Source: Plicaturopsis crispa FD-325 SS-3
Taxonomy: Eukaryota > Basidiomycota > Agaricomycetes > Amylocorticiales > Amylocorticiaceae
DNA: 64,000 nucleotides
Assembly: GCA_000827205.1 (NCBI GenBank)
Contig: KN832554.1
Span: 1,486,345-1,550,344 of the forward strand
Reading direction: 5' to 3'
Below the pieces are notes generated by a model, which was not told the origin of the DNA, did not search any database, and saw only the letters and a list, made by a program, of their open reading frames with translations. Position numbers and translations under genes: made by a program. Positions within the stretch are counted from its first letter, which is position 1; each line of letters starts with the position of its first letter. Below, piece by piece: positions 25,927-35,184 of this stretch.

Positions 25927-26556
25927 ATGTCCGCGACGGCGACCGCCAAGTTTCAGCTCAACATACCTGCTACTCTCCTCTCGGCGTCTCCGGGACTGTC
26001 TGCTCTCCACGCAAGTCGCTTTCGGAGCATCAACACCACGGATGCGGCCCTACTGGATCAGACGCATTGCGCGTCATGCGGAGTGTTCGACGCGGGGAGC
26101 ACCTCGTCGGTCAGGACTGCACGACCAAAAAAGCGCAGGCGCCAAAGTACTTCGAGGGAAATGTTGAAGACATGCGGAGTTTGTGGATACGAGACGCGTA
26201 TGCCGCTAGAGACAGGCAACGCTGCCTTATTTCCGCGAACGAAAAAGACGAGGCATGCCGCTACGGCTACCGCATCTCTTTCTGTCCCGCGCTCTGTTGT
26301 TCCTTCTGTAGCTGCGGCTACGCCAGCCACCACAATGGCCCCCACTCCGTCCCAGCCCTCATTTCCGTCCCCGGACCGTCGTTCTTCATCGGTCAACCCA
26401 GCGGATCCTGGTCCTCGTAGTGGGACGCGTCCGAAGAAGAAATCTGGTCTGCAGAATATGCTAGCGCGCAATCGAGAGAAAGCAGCTGCGGAGCAGAAGG
26501 GAAGCAAGGAGGGCGCCCCAAGCAGTGGGCTTGCTGCATTCTTGAGCGGACTGTAG
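25927..26556 (+). CDS. RNase P/MRP subunit of the Rpr2/Rpp21/Snm1 family
   Basis: Small nuclear protein predicted to bind the RNA of RNase P or RNase MRP. A single exon of 209 codons starting at the first ATG (MSATATAKFQLNIPATLLSA). The N-terminal helix region LSALHASRFRSINTTDAAL is followed by two zinc half-sites, CASCGVF and CGVCGYET, about 40 residues apart. A basic segment between them reads ARPKKRRRQSTSREMLKT. This is the layout of the Rpr2/Rpp21/Snm1 zinc-ribbon family. The rest is Ala/Thr/Ser/Pro-rich with a basic tail (GTRPKKKSGLQNMLARNREK). Which of the three family members it represents (RNase P Rpr2/Rpp21 or MRP-specific Snm1) cannot be told from the motif alone. Confidence 0.75.
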   Translation: MSATATAKFQLNIPATLLSASPGLSALHASRFRSINTTDAALLDQTHCASCGVFDAGSTSSVRTARPKKRRRQSTSREMLKTCGVCGYETRMPLETGNAALFPRTKKTRHAATATASLSVPRSVVPSVAAATPATTMAPTPSQPSFPSPDRRSSSVNPADPGPRSGTRPKKKSGLQNMLARNREKAAAEQKGSKEGAPSSGLAAFLSGL

Positions 26557-26708
26557 TGAGGTAGCCTACGCAAATGTGCACACACTATATATTGGTGCAT
26601 GCAGGTATCACAATACGATGGGATATACCAACATTCATGAAGGGATCCCCCCTCTCAAAAGTCCAAATAGCAGCATTATCTATCCGTCTATGAAGAGTCC
26701 GTGTATAT

Positions 26709-28016
26709 TCAAACCTTCCCAGCCTCTAAACTGCCGCTGGGTGTACCCCCTAGCTGTCGCAGCAAGATGTCTTTCTCCACGGGTGCTGCAGGTGGTGGCA
26801 AAGCGTTGGGTATAAACCGCCCAGGCCAGAAGGGGACGTAGATCGCGATGGAGAGGAAGAGTGGGAGCGTGTCAAGCCCGTAGAAAAAGGCTTCGACCGT
26901 GGCGAGATGCCCGCTAAACCCTTGCGATAGCTCGAGCGTACGGTACACGGAACGAATCTGCACATTAAGCGTTGCTTTTAGCATTTGTTACACACTGGAT
27001 GCAAGGGTTTGTTTCTCACCAGAATGCCAACGCAGCTGACGAGTAGTGCCCCGGCGAGCGAGCGCCAGTCGCGATACCACGGTTTGCCCTGGTCCATGGT
27101 CCACGCTGCGGGGCTGCGCGTCCGTACGCGATACAGAAACACGAGATAGACGCATGTAAACACGAAGAAAGAGGCTAGCTGCAACGCAATGCCTGCAAGA
27201 AAGATCTACGCCCGTGCGCAGACGATTAGCTTCTTGCGCGTATTAGACGTGAGTGAATGAAGCGTACATGCGAGCCAAGCTTGACCGATTTGACGTCATT
27301 TGCCGAGGAGGATATACCGCCACCGGCGCCTTGTACAAGGAATGTCGTGATGTCTGACGAGACGAAGACGATCGTTATGCGGCGGGGCGATATCATCAAG
27401 TAATCGTCGCATGATACGTGCCGAGCCAAACGGCCCAGGAGGACGTAGTCTGCAGCGATGAAAGCGCACGGCTGCGAGAATCCATGCGGTGAGCACTTGG
27501 ATCCTCTTATGGTGAATGCCGTGCATACCGAAAGCACGACGAACATGTATTCGACGATGTATAGGCCCCTTGATTCAGGCATCATATTCAGACCAAACCG
27601 AGTACCAAGGCCTAACGCGAAGCCTGCGACATGCAAGTGTCAGTTCCGCTAAAACCCCTAGATAACTTCGCAACATACAATATTCGCCGACGATCATCGA
27701 AGACATCCACCTCCCGCCCTGTCTCCATGCCATGAATGTCTGCGTCAACGCGACTAGCATGACCAGGCCTAAATGTCGCATTTAAGGGCAGTCAGATGCG
27801 TAATCTCCCAAACAAAAAAGCAAACACACCGAATGCGACGCCTGTGAGCGCATTAGATGCGATGTACTTGAGGGGATTACACGGGTCATTTTTTGGGTCT
27901 GCGAAAGGGTCGGAAGGGCACGCTCGCGGCGCGGATGATAACGAGGCGGCTGTGCACGATGCCAATCCGAGAAGCAGAACCGAAAAGTTCAGAAACGATC
28001 GTGAACGCGAAGCCAT
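26709..28016 (-). CDS. RTA1-like multi-pass membrane protein (sphingoid base/lipid exporter family)
   Basis: Fungal-specific seven-helix membrane protein. Yeast relatives include Rsb1 (sphingoid long-chain base export) and Rta1. Starts MASRSRSFLNFSVLLLGLAS, a signal-like helix, then a Cys-containing lumenal segment PRACPSDPFADPKNDPCNPL. Helices follow: ASNALTGVAFGLVMLVALTQ, FALGLGTRFGLNMMPESRG with LYIVEYMFVVLSPCAFIAAD, ITIVFVSSDITTFLVQGAGG, IALQLASFFVFTCVYLVFLY and ALLVSCVGILIRSVYRTLE. FVSSDITTFLVQGAGGG, the RSVYRTLELSQG block and a late helix ending IYVPFWPGRFIPN are RTA1-family signatures. About five introns. The C-terminus is short and soluble (VEKDILLRQLGGTPSGSLEA). The transported substrate is not shown by sequence. 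TSC10, which makes the sphingoid base backbone, lies about 5 kb to the right. Confidence 0.88.
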
Positions 28017-28541
28017 GTCGCGACGACAGAAAACTTGATGGGAGCAACTGGGAGGAAAGGGGGGCGTATGTAGCGTATGTAGCCCAACTGCACTTTTTCC
28101 AAGTGCTTGTTATATACAGCATTTTCTGCGATCACGATGCTGCCGATCCGTATCCGCAGGGACCTCCTTGGACGATCCCTCCTCCGACGGATGCCTCCGC
28201 CTCCGTCGGATTGAACCGCCTCAAAAGTCTGCAACGACGAAATAAAATCGATGGAAATGCAGGCAGGAGAGCAGGAGAGGTAGGGCCAGGTACCCGTCGG
28301 GTACTTAACTAGCTCGGACTCGGGGCCGGGAGAACCTACTGTATTCCTGTGCCAAAACGATTTGGTAGCAGCGGGACGTCAAAATTTGCGCAGTATCGAG
28401 CAGCAGACTCAGAAATTGCTCACGAATGTTGGTCAAAACTTGAATATCGTCGCAATACATACAGCTCATGATAAGTATGTAGCGAAACCATCCAGCCTGA
28501 GATGGCCAGGGACCGCAAACACAACATCCACTATGCCGCAC
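28017..28541. other. Intergenic, RTA1-like upstream region
   Basis: About 525 bp between two minus-strand genes. A GC-rich block at 28130-28215 has partly self-complementary runs (CCTCCGACGGATGCCTCCGC then CTCCGTCGG), which could form a hairpin. Bases 28466-28500 may be the last coding exon of the small gene on the right (see that entry). Otherwise nothing is recognised. Confidence 0.35.
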
Positions 28542-28982
28542 TCACTTCTTTGGTACCCATAGATCGTACAGTTCTCTATCTGCAGGATCGAAGCATGTAA
28601 CAAGGGCAGGATCTGCGCGAATGACGATCCTGTGCGTCGTAGGTGTGCCTAGATTGACTGCTGTAGCGCGGAACAGAGATTGTGGGGTACCGTCGGGTCC
28701 AACGCTTTCTCTGCGAAAGGACGCCGTAGAATCTGTTAGAGTCGGAGAACTCTGCTGCGGAGCCTATGAGGTATGCGTTGTAGATAAATGAGTTAGCGTG
28801 GACGTTGCGCCAAGAAACGTCTATGAATTTACCCCTCCAGATGTATTCAACGGGGACGGGTTGACACTCCTGTTGCGCAAGCTCGAGGGCGTTCCATTGG
28901 CTGATTGTAACGGTTATTTTCTTGGCGCGACCGACCCGAGTGCAGGAAGTGAAGACTTGCCAGGAGCTGGAGACGCAGACAT
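28542..28982 (-). CDS. Small conserved-looking protein of unknown function, about 104 residues
   Basis: Not recognised. Three exons join cleanly. Exon 1 is MSASPAPG plus two bases. An intron of about 57 nt separates it from NQWNALELAQQECQPVPVEY-IWR. A second intron of about 70 nt leads to APQQSSPTLTDSTASFRRES, then VGPDGTPQSLFRATAVNLG, TPTTHRIVIRADPALVTCFD and PADRELYDLWVPKK. No signal peptide, membrane segment or zinc motif is visible; the protein is hydrophilic with a compact-looking C-terminal half. The stop overlaps a strong GTGAGT donor. If that donor is used, the tail becomes PKKLDGFATYLS ending at about 28466. The start lies only 121 bp from the VID27 start on the other strand, suggesting a shared promoter. 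That the frames join exactly at two canonical introns is the main evidence for a real gene. Confidence 0.6.
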
Positions 28983-29103
28983 TGTATCTGGAGAACAACT
29001 GGAGAAAGACAAGGGCGCGCGCCGATGCGTCGAGCGTGACACAACGCGTCAACAGGAGATCGTGACCTTTGTCACTTGCGTCTCTTGGCTTTCACCACCA
29101 ACT
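28983..29103. promoter_or_regulatory. Very short bidirectional promoter between the small gene and VID27
   Basis: Only 121 bp separate the two divergent ATG codons, so core promoter elements must be shared or lie within transcribed sequence. The stretch contains TCACTTGCGTCTCTTGGC but no clear TATA box. The inference rests on spacing alone. Confidence 0.45.
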
Positions 29104-31866
29104 ATGAACATCTTCAGGAGCTGTCAGTTTCTCTCTCTCTCTGCTGCATTTTCCTACTGACGGACGTGTTCCTCGGCAGTGATTGGAAAGGTCTGGCGTA
29201 AGTGCCCACAGACACCCAGCAGACATCGCCACTGACATGCCGTTACAGAGGACCCTAACGCTGCGGAAGTGGTCAAGATATCAACCGGACAGCTTTATCT
29301 AGTCCGTCCGGGAAATATCCGCACTTCTAGGGAATGCATGTATGTGTTCGCGTGCGGCGCCTGTCTATCTCCGTCTTACGCGCGTTTTGCAGATACAATG
29401 ATGCAATGGCCACTGTCCGGCGCGTGCCTTCTTTGGAGCACAATTTCCAGTTGGTTATCACTCGAGTGTACGAGGAAGGGGACCAAGAATTACTAGAAGA
29501 CGAGGAAGAAAGTGCGTGTCTACCACTCTCTTAACTCCGGTAGTGTTAACCGTGCAGCCGCAGCCGATGAGGAGCGCGTATTCCTAATTAGCGAAGAGCT
29601 TGAATTCCGCTCGGGAGAGACGGATGGCGAACCACACTTCATATGGCGCGATTTGGAGGGCGACATTGACGAGTTCTACGAGTTCGTGGCGACCGGTACC
29701 AATGAACCCACACGCGCGTTTTTCGAGACGTGCATGTACCGCGCCATGTATGAGCGCAAATACAGGAAGGGTGCGGATGCGGCGCCCGACTCGGATCTCG
29801 AGGAATTCATCTGGCGGTAAGTCGCGTGCACCCACTCCCCTCAAAATCTCTCTGACGGCTAGTAGACCGCCTACCAGGAAGGGCAAAGGCAAAGCGAAGA
29901 CAGAGGATACCCTTTCCTCTGCGATGGACTCACTCAGTGTCGCCGAGCCCAAACACACAGCACCCGCGGAGCCCGAAGAGCCGTCGGCAGATGAAATCAC
30001 TGCCGAGGAGGCAGAGCTATATATCTGGGACGGCGACAACGAGGAGTTTGCGCACCAGGACGATGTGATCGCGAAAATAATCCGCCCCTCAGCCGACGCA
30101 TTCGAGTATTGGATCATCGCGTCGACGGCGCAAGGCCAGGTCCTCGCGCACAAGATTAACCCAGACATGAACCAAAAGTGGGCGCTGAAGATGCAGTCAC
30201 TCACGTGGAATTACCACAGCGACAACAACACGTATAGCAGCTGGTTGTTCCGTTTTCCCACCAAGGACGCGTACGAGTCGTTCCAGGCGGCCTTTACTCA
30301 GGCGTTGTGGGAGGGGCTGCACCAGGCCCCTTGGGCTAAGGCAAAGGTACGCAAGTATGATTTGACAGTGATATATCGTTTAACCCTGTGGTATCTAGAG
30401 CGACGAACAGGCCTACATGAAGAGTTCATTCAACGAGGACATCGAGATGCGAGATGCCGAATCAGACGAAGAGGACGAGGAAGAGGATGTAATCAACGCG
30501 CTTGATCCTGAAAGTGGTGGGTCCCTAGTATTATTCACGGTATCCCCTGCTTATATACGCCAATTCAGAGCGGAGCGACTCTGAAGGCGAAGAAGAGTTT
30601 GACGAAGAAGAGGGCGATCTTGTGCCCCCGCTAGCCAAGGGAGAACGCAATAGCCAGCTCACGGTCGGGTACAAGGGCGATCGGTCATACGTGGTTCGCG
30701 GTAATAACATCGGCGTCTTCAATCACTCGGCGGACAACGAAGTCAAGTATTATGCTACTATCAGCAAGCTTGCTACACCGAAAGGCAAAGAGTTCCGGCC
30801 AAAGCAGGTATGTAGAACGTATTCCTAAAACCAACAGTCTAGCTGACGCAATACTAGGTTATGCTGCACGACCAAGACACCAAGATGATCATGATGAACC
30901 CGACAGACCCAAATTCGCTATATAGCATGGACATAGAGCGCGGCAAAGTCGTCGAGGAGTGGAAAGTCAATGACAACATCAGCGTCGACAATATGGCGCC
31001 GGACAACAAGTTCGCGCAGACCACGCGCGAGCAGACTATCGTCGGCACTTCGCACAACGCGATATTCCGTATCGACCCGCGCATATCCGGCAGCAAGATG
31101 GTCGACAGCCAGTACAAACAGTACGCGGGCAAGAATGCGTTCTCGGGCGTCACTACCACCGCAGCCGGGAAGCTGGCCGTCGCGAGCGCAAAGGGCGATA
31201 TCCGGCTGTTTGACTCGATTGGCAAGAACGCGAAAACGGCGTTGCCACCGCTGGGAGACCCGATTCTCGGTATCGACGTTACTGCAGACGGGCGGTGGAT
31301 TGTGGCTACCACAAAGACGTACCTGCTGCTCATCGACACGCTGATTGGAGAGGGGCGGTACGCGGGCGCGTTGGGCTTCGACCGGAGCTTCCCTGCGACT
31401 GCGAAACCGATGCCCCGGAGACTCCAGCTGCGCGGCGAGCATGTTGCGTACATGAACCACGATATCAACTTCACCCCCGCGAGGTTCAACCAGGGCGAGG
31501 GCCAAACAGAGAATGCGATCATCACGTCGACAGGCCAGTTCGTCATTGCTTGGGACTTCGCGAAAGTCAAACGAGGGCAGCTCGACAAGTACGAAATCAA
31601 GAAATATGAGGATATGGTCGTACAGGATAACTTCAAGTTTGGTGACGACAAAGAGATCGTATGTTTTTTCCCTCTACCTAGCTTCCCGTGGCCGCTCGTT
31701 TGGAAGGACGCTAATCTCGTGCTTGCCTTCGCAGATCGTGGCGTTGCAGAACAACGTCCTCGCCGTTAACAAGAAGAACCTGAAGAAGCCGACGCGCAGC
31801 TCCCTTGCACCGCATAGTGGGATCATACGGAGCAGCAAATCTGATATCGTCAATGCCCCATTCTAG
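29104..31866 (+). CDS. VID27: VID27 family protein (vacuolar import and degradation 27)
   Basis: Cytoplasmic protein of the Vid27 family, which in yeast is linked to vacuole import and degradation of fructose-1,6-bisphosphatase. The biochemical role is unknown. Starts MNIFRSLIGKVWQDPN across a short first exon. The N-terminal PH-like region has AAEVVKISTGQLYLVRPGNI and ATVRRVPSLEHNFQLVITRV. The middle has HFIWRDLEGDIDEFYEFVAT and WNYHSDNNTYSSWLFRFPTK, then an acidic run DAESDEEDEEEDVI. The C-terminal WD-like beta-propeller has SYVVRGNNIGVFNHSADNEV, MLHDQDTKMIMMNPTDPNSL, LGIDVTADGRWIVATTKTYL and IITSTGQFVIAWDFAKVKRG. It ends SDIVNAPF. About eight introns, the last near 31660-31735. Length (about 800 residues) matches the family. 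Confidence 0.92.
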
Positions 31867-32293
31867 ACTGCACTACCCATGCAATGCCCGGTGGACTACT
31901 CCATCCTACGATTAACCCTCTCTTTTCCTATTCCCTTCTTTACAGGCATCCAGTTACGCGGTTCATTATGAAACTGTATTGGTTGAGATACGATACCTTG
32001 CTACTTACCCCCTTCCTGTGTGTACTAAGTATTCCGAGTGCAATAAAGTTGAAGATTGTACTTATCATTATCTACGCGTACATGCAATGAATGTCCATTG
32101 GAAGTGTATGAATGCCCTATGCTGCGTCTATCGATCTACATTTTGAGTATGGCGACGTTCGTTCTAGTGCATCGATTAAGATGCCAAGTCCTATCCTCGG
32201 GATCCCGATAAACTGACAGACCGCCCGGAGGAGTACCGGTACTGCCCATCTGCGTTCTTTCCCTCTCACGACTGTCAAACCCGGGGCTGAAGA
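31867..32293. other. Convergent intergenic region (VID27 / DUF7704 gene)
   Basis: About 430 bp between two 3' ends; T-rich with TTCCTATTCCCTTCTTTAC near 31926 and AATAAAGTTG at 32041, a possible polyadenylation signal for VID27. No coding frame supported. Confidence 0.45.
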
Positions 32294-32860
32294 TTATTTT
32301 TCAGCCGGAGTCTGACCGTCCCGACTGTGCACGTATCGCCCAATGCCGATGTGCCAAGCTATCCGCGGAACCATGATGGACAGCCCCAGCCCCACCGTCA
32401 GCCAGAGCATTACGCCCCAACTGTGCAGGTCCCAGCGCTGCTCGCCAAGTGCCCAGAGCGTCACGTAGAGGTGCAGGCCGTCGCCGATCAGGAGCGGCGT
32501 AAGCAGCGCAGTGGCGATCTTCTCCTGCAGCGCGGGCTGCGCGTGCAGATGCGTGCGCAGGGCGGAGAGGACGAAGTAGTTTAGGAGGCCGAGGAGAGCG
32601 CAGACGTGGGCGAGCTGGAGCATGGTCACGGTTGTGGCGAGCGGTAAGGGCCCCGTGGGCGGACCGTCAGAGGGCCATGGCGCCTGCTGGTCGTGAATCT
32701 GTGAGGAAAATCGTCAGTGCGATGCAACAAATACGCACACGGGGCTACTTACTGCCTTGGGGTCAAGCAACGCGCCGACGAGTCCGCCGATCGTTAGGAG
32801 CGGTTCGTACCACGCAAAAAGCGCGTAATAAACATTGGGGATGGCGGATTGAGGTTGCAT
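32294..32860 (-). CDS. DUF7704-type fungal membrane protein
   Basis: Small integral membrane protein of unknown function. Two exons, about 170 residues. Exon 1 gives MQPQSAIPNVYYALFAWYEP and LLTIGGLVGALLDPKA. An intron of about 50 nt follows. Exon 2 gives HDQQAPWPSDGPPTGPLPL, then a helix TMLQLAHVCALLGLLNYFVL. The next helix is IATALLTPLLIGDGLHLYVT and the last is WGVMLWLTVGLGLSIMVPRI. The pattern of FxxYEPxLxxxGxxxAxxxPxxF near the N-terminus and LLIGDxxHLY before the third helix is that of fungal proteins annotated as DUF7704. Four hydrophobic segments are visible. The soluble tail is short and charged (YVHSRDGQTPAEK). The start was picked as the ATG nearest the YYALFAWYEP block; an upstream ATG is out of frame. 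Confidence 0.75.
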
Positions 32861-33468
32861 AAGGGTGCATGTAGTGAAAGTGCTAGTTTGGCCTAAAGAG
32901 ATCCTTGGCAGTCCTTCGTGAAGGTAAGGTCCAAAAAGCGTTGTAAACTTGGGAGAGTACACTCTATAAATCAGATACAAAAGTAGCTTTTAATGGTCCT
33001 TTTGGTGGCGTTAATCGGCATAGCGATCAGATGGACGTGTACACAGCGCGAAAATAATTCCGGGTCGAGATGAGACTGACAGTAACTGAGTAAGGGGGGA
33101 GGAAAGTACTTTCGCTTCCGTCGGGACCAAGACATGAGTATGCCGGCCCTGAACTCAACGCCTGATATTTCGAATTTTTCTGTTCTTGCGGTTCTCCATC
33201 TTACATCCAGGTCATCTTACAACCAAGGCTGGCAAACCAGAATACTCTACGTTGCACTCCCTAATGGCGACGACCGAGACCGTCAAACGTGGAGGATATA
33301 ATGCTTGCCTTGTGGCCATGGCGCAAGCTGTGATCATTATACGAGGACGAGCTTCGCTTCTTCCTGACATTCCTTCATCAATACGTTCCGTTCCGTACTA
33401 TATAACTGCAATAAAAATAACATGTGGTCGACTTATGAATGAACCCTATACACCGAAGACGCAAGGTA
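32861..33468. other. Intergenic, DUF7704 gene upstream region and TSC10 3' flank
   Basis: About 600 bp between two minus-strand genes. A plus-strand frame crosses 33186-33575 but overlaps the TSC10 3' end and shows no family features, so I read this stretch as non-coding. Confidence 0.35.
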
Positions 33469-34745
33469 TCATAGCACACCACGGGCGGCTAGGTATTCCT
33501 CGTGCTCTCGTCGATGCGCGACTATGGACGCGTCCACCCCGCGCCGCCATATCGGGAGACCGATCCATCCAATGAGGCCATACACCACATCCAAAAAAAC
33601 ATTGTTATGCGGCGTTGCACCAAGCGTCGACGAGCGGAAAAGGTTCCCAATGAAGTCCCCGCTAATGTGGAAGTTCCCATTGCGAACACCTAAGGCGACC
33701 TGAGCATCAGCCATAAATTTGGCGCGAGCAGTCGCTACGTACCGCGCAGAAGATTTTGAGCTGCTTGCTCTGGCTTTTGACCCCCGTCCTCTTCTTCGAT
33801 CTTGAGTGTGATTTTTGGTTTTGTTTTGTTCTCCTCGACGTATCCGGGGCTGAAAATAGTTCCTGGGAAATAAATGTGGACGTCGATCCCATAGAGCAAC
33901 AACTCCGAGCGGAGGGTTTCCGCAAGGCCTGGTGTTGGAAAACTGAATACATGTCACTGATCCCCTTGAAAGATGACGTACCTCTAAGAGCATGCTTGGC
34001 AGGGGAGTACGTCGAGTAACCAACTAACGACATATATCCAAGGACAGAAGAAACGAAAATGATCTTTCCCTTAGACCGTTCACGAACCATTCGCTGTGTC
34101 GCAGCCTTGACGAGGTGACGCGTGCTTCAGTATCCTCTGAAGACGATGAGATCGTGGCCGGGACATACCAATGCAGAGTACGCTTGTACCCAGTATCCAT
34201 CCGACATTCCCTGCTGCATCGAACGCGCGGTCTCTTCTACGAAGAAGCCTGGTGTCGATTTCCCTGCACACAAAAAGACGGCATCAGGCGAACGACCACC
34301 GTGCGCCTCACACGCCGCGTCCAGAGCGGCCTTCGACGAGTCCTCTTCGGCCAGGGAGAACGAATGCGCGCGTAGGATCTGGTTGGGCGTCTGCCGGACT
34401 GCCTGGTATATTGATGAGCGAAAATTTCAAGCATAGTGGACGCGTAAGTAGTTGCGCACCTCGAGCTCCTCAAGTGCTTTCTGCAAGCGCTCTTCATTAC
34501 GCGCAACAATAGACACGTCGGCACCACCCTTGGTCAGCTGAATCGCCAGGGCAAGACCGAGGCCTGCAGAACCGCCCGTAACATAACAATGCTGCGTGTT
34601 AAGCGCGTTAGGTAGTGCGGCGCGCTGGAAGGGAAGGGGACGCAACTAGATTGCGTGGGCTCCATTTCTTGCGCGTAAACATGGCCCAAGATCCTATTAG
34701 TACTGCGAGAGAGGCGACGCCAACAGAGAGAAATGTCGCCAGCAT
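33469..34745 (-). CDS. TSC10: 3-ketodihydrosphingosine reductase (short-chain dehydrogenase)
   Basis: ER-membrane SDR enzyme that reduces 3-ketosphinganine to sphinganine with NADPH, the second step of sphingolipid synthesis. Starts with a membrane anchor, MLATFLSVGVASLAVLIGSW, then FTRKKWSPRN. A 55-nt intron brings L next to HCYVTGGSAGLGLALAIQL, the nucleotide-binding TGGxxGLG motif. Next come GADVSIVARNEERLQKALEE and, in a later exon, SPDAVFLCAGKSTPGFFVEE. The catalytic region is GKIIFVSSVLGYMSLVGYST followed by YSPAKHALRGLAE, with the YxxxK pair. Then ELLLYGIDVHIYFPGTIFSP and GYVEENKTKPKIT. The C-terminus has a hydrophobic segment NNVFLDVVYGLIGWIGLPIW and ends EYLAARGVL. This order, with anchors at both ends, is that of KDSR/Tsc10. 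About five introns. Confidence 0.9.
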
Positions 34746-35184
34746 AATATGTGCTCGACGAGCAATCACGAATCGAAAGTGGCGGCCGCTGTAGCAGGTA
34801 AATATTTCCACGTGGTGTCATATACTTCCGCTGAACGCGTCGAGGAGTCGCGCAGTGTTCTGCCTTCGTTCTGCCCACGACATTCCGCAGCTCCCTCGAT
34901 TTTGACACACAGACGAAGAGAAGACTGGCACTGGAAGATGTTCAAACCTTCAAAGCGGACTCTCCCCAGGCTTTCAGGTTCGATGATTCGAAACATGAGC
35001 GGCGCGAAACGAATGCAGTCCGAAGACCCCGGCGAATCGAGGTTACTCCCATTGCTACCCAGTTTCGGCAACATGCAGTGCCCTGCGTGTTCTCCTCGGT
35101 GCTGATTCCTCGTGTTTGACCTTTTAGACCACATAAACCCTCTCGAAACGCGCTTGAAGCCTCTGCGCTCGCTAGGTGCATACG
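34746..35184. other. Divergent intergenic region (TSC10 / NLR gene)
   Basis: About 440 bp between divergent ATGs, presumably holding both promoters. No supported frame or repeat. Confidence 0.35.

Noticed and set aside
30854-31651. Minus-strand frame of 265 codons
   Set aside because: Antisense to the C-terminal propeller of VID27; no motif of its own.
33186-33575. Plus-strand frame of 129 codons
   Set aside because: Its end overlaps the conserved C-terminus of TSC10 on the other strand, and it shows no domain, splice or membrane features.
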